64,000 nucleotides of DNA from Azospirillum sp. B510 (GTDB lineage Bacteria; Pseudomonadota; Alphaproteobacteria; Azospirillales; Azospirillaceae): assembly GCF_000010725.1 (NCBI RefSeq), contig NC_013854.1, positions 3,005,001-3,069,000 of the forward strand, in the 5' to 3' direction. The translations under genes and the position numbers were made by a program. Under the pieces are notes generated by a model. It did no database searches. It saw only the letters and a list, made by a program, of their open reading frames with translations, and was not told the DNA's origin. This document shows, in pieces, positions 25,868 through 34,371 of the stretch. Positions within the stretch are counted from its first letter, which is position 1. Each line of letters begins with the position of its first letter.

Positions 25868-27520
25868 TCATTTGGCTCCCGTCGGGGCATCGACCCCGAA
25901 GGAGATCTGATTGTTGTCATAGCGGGCGACGATGCGCAGGCGGTCGCCGGCCGACAGCAGGATCGGCTTTTCCAGGAAGGTCATCGCCTGCTTCCAGTGG
26001 TTGGTGCGCGCCCGGCTTTCCGACCGGTAGACCACCTCGTCATCCATGAACAGGTCGAACCAGAAGGCGACGCCATGGCAGGTGCCGGCGGTGACGATGG
26101 TGATGTCGATCACCCGCTCGCCCTCCTCCGGCATGTTGCGCGTGAAGTCGAAGTCAAGCGCGGTGAAGGGCTTGGACAGCGGCGTGTGGGCGTCGGCGCC
26201 GAGATCGATCTGCTGGTAGCCGGGAGAGCGGAAGACGTCGAAGCTGCCCATGTCGAAGCCGTCGATGGTCTCCACCGGGTTGATGCGCGCCAGCTCCGGC
26301 GTCTCCACCAGCATGGCGTAGACGGTGGAGGCGCGGGGGATGATGGCGCCGCCCGGCTTCACCAGATGGGTGCGGGCATGCTGGAGAACCGACAGCATGC
26401 GCGGGGCCAGCATGCCGATGTTGATCAGTTCCGAGACAAAGACGTCGGCCTTCTCCGGCAGGTCGCCGCCCTCCCCCACCGTCAGCTGGGTGGACAGGCG
26501 CGGCACCACATCGATGCGGGCCGCATAGCCGTTGCGCGCCACCGTCTCCTTGGCGACGCGGGCGAGGATCGGGTTGACCTCGCAGGTCACCACCTTCCGC
26601 GCCCCGGCCCTGGCCGCCATCATGGCGACGATGCCGGAGCCGGTGCCGATCTCCAGCACCAGCGACTCCGGCTTCACCGCCCGTTCCAGCGACCGCTTGT
26701 AGGCCTCGTTCCGCTCGAAATCGTTGATCATCGGCAGGTGCCAGCCCGGCACCGCGCTGGAATGGATCAGCCGGCGGGTGAACTTCACCATCGGGTGGTC
26801 GGGCGCCTGCTCGCGCGCCGATTCGATCACCTCGATGGCCTCGCCGGCGCGGTCCAGGCTCTGCAACACATGGGCGAGCCCGACCTGGGCCGGGACGAAG
26901 CGCGGGGCGGCGGCCAGCACGACGCGGAACTCGGCCTCCGCCTCCTCCAGCCGGCCGCCGGTGGAGAGAAGCTCGGCCAGGCTGTAATGGACATCGAGAT
27001 AGTCGGGAGCCTGGTCCAGCGCGATGCGGAAATGCCGTTCCGCCTCCTCCAGCTCACCCAGCTCGCGCAGGGTGGCGGCGAGGAAATGGTGCATCTCCGG
27101 CGCTTGCGCCCGCAGATCCAGCGCGGCGCGGAAACAGTCCGCCGCCTCGTCCAGCCGGCTCTGCGCCTTCAGCGCGTTGCCGAGATTGCCGTGCAGTTCC
27201 GGCAGCCGCGGGTTGATGGCGAGGCCGGCGCGGAACGCCTCCTCCGCCTCCGCCGCGCGGCCGCGCTGGAAAAGCAGGCTGCCGCGGCTGTTGTGGAAGG
27301 AAGGGTCGTCGCCATCCTCGGCGATGGCCTGGGCGAACAGGTCGAGCGCGTTGTCGGGATGGTCGGTGTGGGCGGCGACGAGCCCCAGCAGATGCAGGGC
27401 TCCGGCATTGTGCGGGTCGGCCGCCAGCAGGTCCCGGCAAATCCGCTCCGCCCCCGACAGGTCGTTGCTGCGGAAACGCTTGGCCGCGTCGAGCAGGGTC
27501 GGGGCGGGGGTCTCGGTCAT
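25868..27520 (-). CDS. TPR-repeat protein fused to a PRMT-like methyltransferase domain
   Basis: 550 residues from ATG 27520. Residues 1-265 form about seven tetratricopeptide repeats (e.g. LHLLGLVAAHTDHPDNALDL, LHGNLGNALKAQSRLDEAAD). Residues from about 275 form a class I methyltransferase: SAM motif LVLEIGTGSGIVAMMAARAG, acidic end of strand two VTCEVNP, and ADVFVSELINIGM in the position of the PRMT double-E loop. The C-terminal beta barrel resembles protein arginine methyltransferases such as eukaryotic PRMT7/PRMT9. A protein-methylating role is inferred. It diverges from the adenosine deaminase gene. Confidence 0.85.
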   Translation of the reverse strand: MTETPAPTLLDAAKRFRSNDLSGAERICRDLLAADPHNAGALHLLGLVAAHTDHPDNALDLFAQAIAEDGDDPSFHNSRGSLLFQRGRAAEAEEAFRAGLAINPRLPELHGNLGNALKAQSRLDEAADCFRAALDLRAQAPEMHHFLAATLRELGELEEAERHFRIALDQAPDYLDVHYSLAELLSTGGRLEEAEAEFRVVLAAAPRFVPAQVGLAHVLQSLDRAGEAIEVIESAREQAPDHPMVKFTRRLIHSSAVPGWHLPMINDFERNEAYKRSLERAVKPESLVLEIGTGSGIVAMMAARAGARKVVTCEVNPILARVAKETVARNGYAARIDVVPRLSTQLTVGEGGDLPEKADVFVSELINIGMLAPRMLSVLQHARTHLVKPGGAIIPRASTVYAMLVETPELARINPVETIDGFDMGSFDVFRSPGYQQIDLGADAHTPLSKPFTALDFDFTRNMPEEGERVIDITIVTAGTCHGVAFWFDLFMDDEVVYRSESRARTNHWKQAMTFLEKPILLSAGDRLRIVARYDNNQISFGVDAPTGAK

Positions 27521-27721
27521 CGCGGCGGCTCCAGGATGGGCGGGAACACGAAAGCAGTGCCGCACCATACCGGGAATCACCGCCCCGCTACAGCCTTTCG
27601 ATGCGGCTGGAATTGCTCTCGCCGATAACCACACCCTCCCGTCCCGAAGGAGCGAGTCGTTGCGCCGGGGCGATTATCAAGGCATCCATACCCGCAAAAG
27701 ATGAAGAGGGGAGTTGCGGGC

Positions 27722-29293
27722 ATGACGGGCGGAAGAGGGAAGGGCGGGGTCGCCGGGGTTCTGGCGGCGACGCTGCTGCTGGCCGGCTGCGCCACGGCGG
27801 AGATGGGGAGCGGCGGCGGACAGGCCGGCGGCGATGCCGCCGGATCGGCGGCGGCGCGGCGGTTCGAGGCGGTGCGGAACAACCCGCCGGAACTGCGCGC
27901 CTTCCTCTACCGCATGCCCAAGGGCGCCGACCTGCACAGCCACCTGACCGGTGCGGTCTATGCCGAGACCTACATGCGGATGGCGGCCGACGCCGGGCTG
28001 TGCTTCGACGTCAAGACGAAGTCGCTGGTGGCGCCGACGAAGCGGGCGCCCTGCGGCGACGCCAAATCCGGCCGGCCGGGGGCGGCGGCGGTGATCGCCG
28101 ACGGCGTGCTCTATCCGGTGGCGCTGAACGCCCTGTCGACGCGCGACGCGCTGCCGGTCTCCGGCTACAGCCTGCATGACCAGTTCTTCGCCACCTTCGG
28201 CCGCTTCCGCGCCGCGACCGGCGCCAGCCCGACCAGCGGCGGCGACCTGCTGGCCGAGGTGGTGGACCGCGCCGGCCGGCAGGGCGAACGCCATGTCGAG
28301 CTGATGGTGTCCTTCGGCACCGGCCCGGCCGCCGCCATCGGCAAGGCCTTCCCCTGGACGCCGCAGGCGGCGGCCGACCTGCCCGGCACCGCCGACCGGC
28401 TGATCGCCGCCGGCCTTCCCGCCCTGGTCGCCCCGGCCCGGCGGGAGATCGACGCGACGGAGGCGCGGATGCGCGACGTGCTCGGTTGCGGCACGCCGGC
28501 GGCACGGCCGGGCTGTGGAGTGTCGGTGCGCTATCTCCAGCAGGTGTCGCGCACGCAAGCGCCGGGACCGGTCTTCGCCACCACCCTGTTCAACGCCCTG
28601 CTGGAGGCCCAGGACCCGCGGGTCGTCGGCCTGAATTACGTGGCGCCGGAGGATAATCCGGTGGCGCTGGAGGATTACGACCTGCACATGCGCATGGTGG
28701 CGGAGACGGTGCGGCGCCAACCCGGCACCAATGTGGCGCTGCATGCCGGCGAGTTGACGCTGGGCCTCGTCCCGCCGGAGCGGCTGCGCGACCATATCCG
28801 CAAGGCGGTGGAGATCGCCGGGGCCAAGCGCATCGGCCATGGCGTCGACCTGATGTATGAGGATGATCCCCAGGGCCTGCTGCGGCTGATGGCCGCGCGC
28901 AAGGTGGCGGTGGAGGTCAACCTGACCAGCAACGACAAGATCCTGGGCGTCAGCGGCAAGGCCCACCCCCTGCCGGTCTATCGCGCCGCCGGGGTGCCGG
29001 TGGTGCTGTCCACCGACGACGAGGGCGTCAGCCGCATCGACCTGACCAACGAGTTGCGGCGCGCGGTCGAGGAGTTCGGGTTCGGCTATGCCGACCTCGT
29101 CGGGCTGGCGCGGGCCAGCCTGGAATACAGCTTCCTTCCCGGCGACAGCCTGTGGTCCGCCCCCGGCTGCACCCCGCCGGCCCGCGAGGAGGCCTGCCGC
29201 GCCGTCACCGCCCGCAGCGAGAAGGCGCGGGCGCAATGGGAGCTGGAGGAGGCGCTGGCCCGCTTCGACCGCGAGATGGCGGCGACGCGGTAG
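27722..29293 (+). CDS. Lipoprotein adenosine-deaminase-family protein
   Basis: 523 residues from ATG 27722, picked because GAGGGGAG lies 9 nt before it; an ATG at 27701 is the alternative. Lipobox LAGC puts the lipidated Cys at residue 23, so the enzyme should sit in the periplasm or outer membrane. Metal and catalytic motifs are GADLHSHLTGA (His72, His74), LHAGELTLG, RIGHGVDL and STDDEGVSR; Asp-Asp is kept but the usual DDP is DDE. It is longer than typical adenosine deaminases (about 330-350), with insertions at about 95-130 and 210-290, like ADGF/secreted deaminases. Deamination of a nucleoside outside the cytoplasm is inferred. Confidence 0.85.
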   Translation: MTGGRGKGGVAGVLAATLLLAGCATAEMGSGGGQAGGDAAGSAAARRFEAVRNNPPELRAFLYRMPKGADLHSHLTGAVYAETYMRMAADAGLCFDVKTKSLVAPTKRAPCGDAKSGRPGAAAVIADGVLYPVALNALSTRDALPVSGYSLHDQFFATFGRFRAATGASPTSGGDLLAEVVDRAGRQGERHVELMVSFGTGPAAAIGKAFPWTPQAAADLPGTADRLIAAGLPALVAPARREIDATEARMRDVLGCGTPAARPGCGVSVRYLQQVSRTQAPGPVFATTLFNALLEAQDPRVVGLNYVAPEDNPVALEDYDLHMRMVAETVRRQPGTNVALHAGELTLGLVPPERLRDHIRKAVEIAGAKRIGHGVDLMYEDDPQGLLRLMAARKVAVEVNLTSNDKILGVSGKAHPLPVYRAAGVPVVLSTDDEGVSRIDLTNELRRAVEEFGFGYADLVGLARASLEYSFLPGDSLWSAPGCTPPAREEACRAVTARSEKARAQWELEEALARFDREMAATR

Positions 29294-29462
29294 CCGACGG
29301 CGGGAGCGGCCCCCCGCCGCGATGGGGCGCGGCGGGGGGTAGCCGGGGTGGAGGCATCCAGTTCCCCTGTTGGCCGGAGCCTGCGGCCAATGTCCCTGGC
29401 ATGGCGGGCGGTCGCCGGGGAAGAGAACCGCCCGACGGCGTCGCCGGCCATCACGACACGAC

Positions 29463-29637
29463 ACGCCAAAGAGGCCCGGGCATCGCTGCTCGGGAAGGCG
29501 GCTTGGCGAACGGCGCAACATCGCCCTTGCCATCGCAGCTTCAATGAGGCCCAAGCATTTCTGCCTGGGAAGACTGTGCCAGGTCTGCGCCGCAATCCCC
29601 GCCATGAACCCGCTTCAATGAGGCACAAGCATTTCTG
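29463..29637 (-). CRISPR. Leader-distal end of the CRISPR array, cut off by an insertion sequence
   Basis: A degenerate repeat (29463-29499; keeps GAGGCCC, GCAT, CTGC and GGGAAG in phase), a 38-nt spacer, one perfect 37-bp repeat (29538-29574) and a 37-nt spacer. The first 26 bases of a third repeat (29612-29637, one C-to-A change) follow, interrupted by the insertion sequence. Repeat decay is typical of the end away from the leader. Weak in-phase similarity at 29389-29425 may be an older remnant. Confidence 0.9.
29628..29637. repeat. Left copy of the 10-bp target-site duplication
   Basis: AGCATTTCTG, bases 17-26 of the CRISPR repeat, directly before the insertion sequence; the second copy is at 30862-30871. 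Confidence 0.9.
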
Positions 29638-30861
29638 CAGGGTCATCGCATTTGGCCGAGGATGGATCTTGCGAAGTCGTCGGACCATCCTGAGCGTTTT
29701 CGCTTTCGGCGGACGGAGATATCGCGCCGGGCCCGGTTCAGGATGTTGAGCGCGAGCTTGCGGAGGGTGGCGAGGTTTTCCGGCCCGTGCTCCTTGCGGT
29801 TGCGGGCGCGATCCTCGTCGAAGACGACGTCGAGCACCCAGTGCAATCCGTTTTCGATCGACCAATGGGCGCGGGCGGCCGCCAGATAGTCGGCCGCGCT
29901 GAGCGCGCGCGAGGCGATGTGGTAGTGCCGGGTCACGGTGGTCTTGCCGCGATGCTCGACTTTAGCCTCGATCAAGCCCAGACAGGCCATGTCGGGCAGC
30001 AGGACCGGTTCGCTGCTGGCCGCTTTGGGACCGCGCAGCCAATCCAATTCGTGACACACCCAGGCCCGCCGGGTCTCGATCCGGCCGTGATCGGCGTCGG
30101 TGGTCGTGGCACTCGCCAGCCCGGCGCACAGTTCCGGATCGGTGAAGTACTCCTCGACCATGGCGAGCAGGGCGGGATGGTTGCCCTTCAGCCGCAGCAG
30201 GTAGTCGCCGCCGCGCTTCCGGATGAGGCGGGCGGTCTCCTCCTGACAATGGATGGCGTCGGCGGTGACCAGATGGCCCTGGAGATCCAGGCACTCCAGC
30301 AGGGCACGGGCGGCCAGGATCTCGCTGTCGCCCTCGGCCACCCGGTAGCTGTGCTGGCCCACCACCAGCCGCGTCGCCGAGGCGAAGGCCGTCACCACCG
30401 CCAGCGGGTTGGACCGGGCCGCGTCATCGAAGGAGCGGCGTAACGTCTTGCCGTCGATGGCGATCACCCCAGCCCCGGCCGTTCCCAGCCCCTCCAGGAA
30501 ACGGCCAAAGCAGGCGGCAAAGGCCACCGGGTCCAGCAGCCGGAAGATGCGTGAGAAGGTGTCGTGACTCGGCACCCCGTTCTCCAGACGCAAAAACGAC
30601 CGAAACAGCCCCTCGCGATCCACCGCGAAGTCGGCAAAGTCGGCACAGCTCTCCGCCCCGCACACCGTTGCCGTCAGCGCGATCGTCAGGATCTCCAGCA
30701 GGTCGTGCCGCTTGGCGTTGCCCGTGCGTGGGTCCGGCAACGCATCGAACGCTTTCTCAAACCACGATTGCATCGGGGGCTCCAAAATCGGCGATAAAGC
30801 CCCTTACAGAATCCTTTTCTCTCACACACGCTACTCAATTTTTCCAAATGCGATTCCCCTG
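29638..30861 (-). mobile_element. ISAs1-family insertion sequence inside a CRISPR repeat
   Basis: 1,224 bp. The ends are imperfect inverted repeats, CAGGGTCATCGCATTTGG on the left and CAGGGGAATCGCATTTGG on the right (16 of 18 match). A 10-bp direct duplication of CRISPR-repeat sequence flanks it (29628-29637 and 30862-30871). It carries one transposase gene. Both ends and the gene are intact, so the insertion may be recent and possibly still mobile. It splits one repeat so that joining the two flanks restores the full 37-bp unit. Confidence 0.93.
29643..30785 (-). CDS. ISAs1-family transposase
   Basis: 380 residues, full length. The N-terminal DDE_Tnp_1-associated domain (LPDPRTGNAKRHDLLEILTI) is followed by a DDE core: first Asp in VIAIDGKTLRRS, second in GHLVTADAIHCQEE, and the Glu in AHWSIENGLHWVLDVVFDED. 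The stop codon lies 5 bp from the left end of the element, inside the terminal repeat, as usual for compact insertion sequences. It lies in opposite reading sense to the visible + strand CRISPR repeat, i.e. co-directional with the likely crRNA transcript, so array transcription could read into it. Confidence 0.96.
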   Translation of the reverse strand: MEPPMQSWFEKAFDALPDPRTGNAKRHDLLEILTIALTATVCGAESCADFADFAVDREGLFRSFLRLENGVPSHDTFSRIFRLLDPVAFAACFGRFLEGLGTAGAGVIAIDGKTLRRSFDDAARSNPLAVVTAFASATRLVVGQHSYRVAEGDSEILAARALLECLDLQGHLVTADAIHCQEETARLIRKRGGDYLLRLKGNHPALLAMVEEYFTDPELCAGLASATTTDADHGRIETRRAWVCHELDWLRGPKAASSEPVLLPDMACLGLIEAKVEHRGKTTVTRHYHIASRALSAADYLAAARAHWSIENGLHWVLDVVFDEDRARNRKEHGPENLATLRKLALNILNRARRDISVRRKRKRSGWSDDFARSILGQMR

Positions 30862-33413
30862 AGCATTTCTGCCTGGGAAGACGGCGGGGGTCGAGCTATC
30901 GGCGGCCGTAGGGTCCCAGCTTCAATGAGGCCCAAGCATTTCTGCCTGGGAAGACGCCTCAACGGAGTAGCGTACCCGTCCGTTGAGAGCAGGCTTCAAT
31001 GAGGCCCAAGCATTTCTGCCTGGGAAGACCGTGCATACACAGCAGGATGAGGTTCCGTGGGCGTTGCTTCAATGAGGCCCAAGCATTTCTGCCTGGGAAG
31101 ACCCGGGCCGATGACCAGACGATCACGACATCAAGACCGAAGCTTCAATGAGGCCCAAGCATTTCTGCCTGGGAAGACCCAGCCCTGCCGCCACAGCCGG
31201 CCAGATACGGGGCCAGCTTCAATGAGGCCCAAGCATTTCTGCCTGGGAAGACGTGGTCAGTTAGTGGCCAGCACCCAGCCTCGAATATTCCAGCTTCAAT
31301 GAGGCCCAAGCATTTCTGCCTGGGAAGACGCGAAAATGTCGACGAAGGAGATCGCCGACTTCACCGCTTCAATGAGGCCCAAGCATTTCTGCCTGGGAAG
31401 ACAGACCTCGTAGACGATGGCACGGCGGATGTCATTTTGCTTCAATGAGGCCCAAGCATTTCTGCCTGGGAAGACCCTATACCGTGTTTCGCAGCGACGA
31501 CTGGTCGGAGACGCTTCAATGAGGCCCAAGCATTTCTGCCTGGGAAGACCAGACACCGTAATAGGTCCGCGCCTCAACCGCCTTGCGCTTCAATGAGGCC
31601 CAAGCATTTCTGCCTGGGAAGACGTGGGTGGAGGCAGGTGGGCTGTCCCTTGCCAACCTAGCTTCAATGAGGCCCAAGCATTTCTGCCTGGGAAGACTCA
31701 AGAAGCGCAAGAAATACTACATCTCCTACACCGAGCTTCAATGAGGCCCAAGCATTTCTGCCTGGGAAGACGCACACCGGAGTTACGCCAATGACCACCA
31801 CCGACATCGCTTCAATGAGGCCCAAGCATTTCTGCCTGGGAAGACGACGGAACAGCATGAGGCAGCCACCGGCCGCTTACTGGCTTCAATGAGGCCCAAG
31901 CATTTCTGCCTGGGAAGACACAGCTTCGGGTCGGTGGGCAGGTCGTCACGCAGCAAGTTGCTTCAATGAGGCCCAAGCATTTCTGCCTGGGAAGACGCGC
32001 GCTGCGCGTCGTCATAGTCGCGTATGGCCACGCTGCTTCAATGAGGCCCAAGCATTTCTGCCTGGGAAGACCAGCACCTTGTCCAGAGGGTACGCCTCGC
32101 TTGTCGGAGCTTCAATGAGGCCCAAGCATTTCTGCCTGGGAAGACCCGATGGGCGGCATCTCTATTACAACCGCGAATTCATGCTTCAATGAGGCCCAAG
32201 CATTTCTGCCTGGGAAGACCAGCGGCTGTTCGACGTGATGTCGTGGGGTCATGTGTGCTTCAATGAGGCCCAAGCATTTCTGCCTGGGAAGACGGTCGAA
32301 GGTCAAGAGCGGGTACGCCGTGGCCAAGATGCTTCAATGAGGCCCAAGCATTTCTGCCTGGGAAGACTCGCGGATTTGAGAAAACAAGGGAGCCTGTTTT
32401 GAACGCGCTTCAATGAGGCCCAAGCATTTCTGCCTGGGAAGACGATACGCTCGTAGGCAATCAGTTCACAGGTTGGGCGGCTTCAATGAGGCCCAAGCAT
32501 TTCTGCCTGGGAAGACGCGCGCGTGCTCGCCGCCTTGTGGATGCGGCAGACCCACGCTTCAATGAGGCCCAAGCATTTCTGCCTGGGAAGACGCAGCGGT
32601 GCCGCCGGCCTGATGCAGGTGATGCCGGCGCTTCAATGAGGCCCAAGCATTTCTGCCTGGGAAGACCCAGTGCCGGGAAGTCGTGGGTCTGTAGCAATGG
32701 AGCTTCAATGAGGCCCAAGCATTTCTGCCTGGGAAGACAAGCGGATGGAGGTCGGTTTGGAAACCAAGTGCAGCGGCTTCAATGAGGCCCAAGCATTTCT
32801 GCCTGGGAAGACTCTCGGGACGATCGCGTGATCCCAAGTTGGGAACAGTTCTGGCTTCAATGAGGCCCAAGCATTTCTGCCTGGGAAGACGCAGCCGGCG
32901 GAGAGCGCTGACCGACGGATTCGGGACGCTTCAATGAGGCCCAAGCATTTCTGCCTGGGAAGACGGGCACTCGCCGACGCATCATCTGCTCGGCATTCTT
33001 CACGCTTCAATGAGGCCCAAGCATTTCTGCCTGGGAAGACCCTGCTGTTCGCGTTGCAGGCCGGCAACCGTTTCGTGCTTCAATGAGGCCCAAGCATTTC
33101 TGCCTGGGAAGACGGAGAGACCGGCGTGGGTTTCCTTCCCGCCAGCAACGCTTCAATGAGGCCCAAGCATTTCTGCCTGGGAAGACTAAGAATAACAAAA
33201 CCTGATGTCTTCGCGGCGGGACAATAGGCTTCAATGAGGCCCAAGCATTTCTGCCTGGGAAGACCAGCAGCTTGCTGTTTTCATCCGCAAGCATTTCGTA
33301 GCTTCAATGAGGCCCAAGCATTTCTGCCTGGGAAGACGTTTCCTCCCTCGGGGCGGCGGACGTTTTCCCCCTGGTGGCTTCAATGAGGCCCAAGCATTTC
33401 TGCCTGGGAAGAC
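30862..33413 (-). CRISPR. Long CRISPR array, main part (34 complete repeats)
   Basis: After the right-hand remainder of the split repeat (30862-30882) come 34 complete copies of a 37-bp repeat. The first starts at 30919, the last covers 33377-33413. Spacing is 72-78 bp, giving spacers of 35-41 nt. Read on the minus strand the repeat begins GTCTTCCC and ends ATTGAAGC, the kind of 8-nt handle known from type I and type III crRNAs. An internal CCCAGGC-N6-GCTTGGG can form a 7-bp stem with one G-U pair. The decayed end is at 29.46 kb, so the leader should be at 33.41 kb and above. No cas gene is in the window. Confidence 0.97.
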
Positions 33414-33675
33414 GGCTCCCCCCATAAGCGTCTCGTCCTCAACGGCGAATCGCCACGGAGTCGAGCGGTGGAGAAAGCTGTCGAAGTGGACAGGTTTTTT
33501 GGTCCGCTTTCGTTCTGAACGATGTCAAGGATCCCTGCGAAAACAATGGCTCCGCCTTTCGCGAGCGGTGACCGGGAATTCGCGTGTGCCGGACCGCTCG
33601 CGAGGCGGGCGGCAGCGGAAAGGATATCATGGGACCGGCGGGGACGTCACCTGCGCGAGTCCGGACGCCTTTGTC
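33414..33675 (-). promoter_or_regulatory. Probable CRISPR leader region
   Basis: This 262-bp gene-free stretch lies between the undecayed end of the array and tagF. It is more AT-rich than its surroundings around 33485-33560 (a T6 run at 33494-33499). Leader function is deduced from array polarity only; no promoter elements are certain. Confidence 0.45.
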
Positions 33676-34371
33676 CTACCCGTCCGCCGCATCCTCCCAA
33701 CCCCAGCGGTCCCAGGCGCCGTCAAGGAAGGCGGTCAGCCGGGGGCCGGCGGGGAGGCCGGGGCAGGACAGCAGCGACGGCGCCACCCGGCCAGCGCCGC
33801 GCGTCCACCACAGGCTGGCATCGGCGCACGGCGGACCGGACAACCGGCCGAGCAGGGCGCGGGCGGCGGCCCCGACGCGCTCCGGATCGGGGCGGCCGAG
33901 GATCGCCAGACGGGCCGGCAACCCCTCGACATCGGCGCCGGCACGGCAGGCGTCGACCGCCAGAGCCTCGGCGCGGGCGAGCCACGCGGCACAGGCGGCG
34001 GGCGCGTCGGCGATGTCGAAACCGGCGGGAAGGCCGGCGGCGATGGTGAAGGGATAGGGGCGGCCGACCCGGTCGGCGCTGGGCATCCAAAGCCCGACCA
34101 GCGGCGCGGCACCGCACAGGCCCGCCGACAGGGCGAAGCGCCAGACCGGGGCCTGGGCGAACAGCGGCTGCCACTCGCCGCCCAGCCGGCGGCCGGCCTC
34201 GCCCAGCGCCACCGACAGCCAGCGGTCCCAGGGGGCGAGAACCGCGCCCGGCAGGCCATGGCCGACGAAATCGCCGCGCGCCGGCACCTTGCCGTGGAAC
34301 CCCATCACCGGATCGGCGCCCAGCCCACCCGCCGCCACGGCTCCGCGCCGCATGGTGAAGGCGCCCATCAT
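33676..34371 (-). CDS. tagF: Type VI secretion-associated protein TagF
   Basis: 231 residues. The N-terminus MGFHGKVPARGDFVGHGLPG and WDRWLSVALGEA is the clear TagF/ImpM signature, followed by PVWRFALSAGLCG and VGLWMPSADRVGRPYPFTIA. TagF is a cytoplasmic protein that restrains type VI secretion after translation in other bacteria. Its start overlaps the tssM stop by 4 bp (ATGA). It is the last gene of the run; the imp-type order normally continues with ppkA/impN, here replaced by the CRISPR array. Confidence 0.92.
   Translation of the reverse strand: MMGAFTMRRGAVAAGGLGADPVMGFHGKVPARGDFVGHGLPGAVLAPWDRWLSVALGEAGRRLGGEWQPLFAQAPVWRFALSAGLCGAAPLVGLWMPSADRVGRPYPFTIAAGLPAGFDIADAPAACAAWLARAEALAVDACRAGADVEGLPARLAILGRPDPERVGAAARALLGRLSGPPCADASLWWTRGAGRVAPSLLSCPGLPAGPRLTAFLDGAWDRWGWEDAADG

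Noticed and set aside
29294-29462. More CRISPR units or a gene between the deaminase and the array
   Set aside because: Only a weak repeat-like stretch at 29389-29425 is visible. It has too few matches to be listed as a repeat, and no open frame looks coding.
31296-33425. Many 60-120-residue open frames across the CRISPR array that repeat VFPGRNAWASLK or LPRQKCLGLIEA
   Set aside because: They are translations of the 37-bp repeat in different frames with spacers between; they are not proteins.
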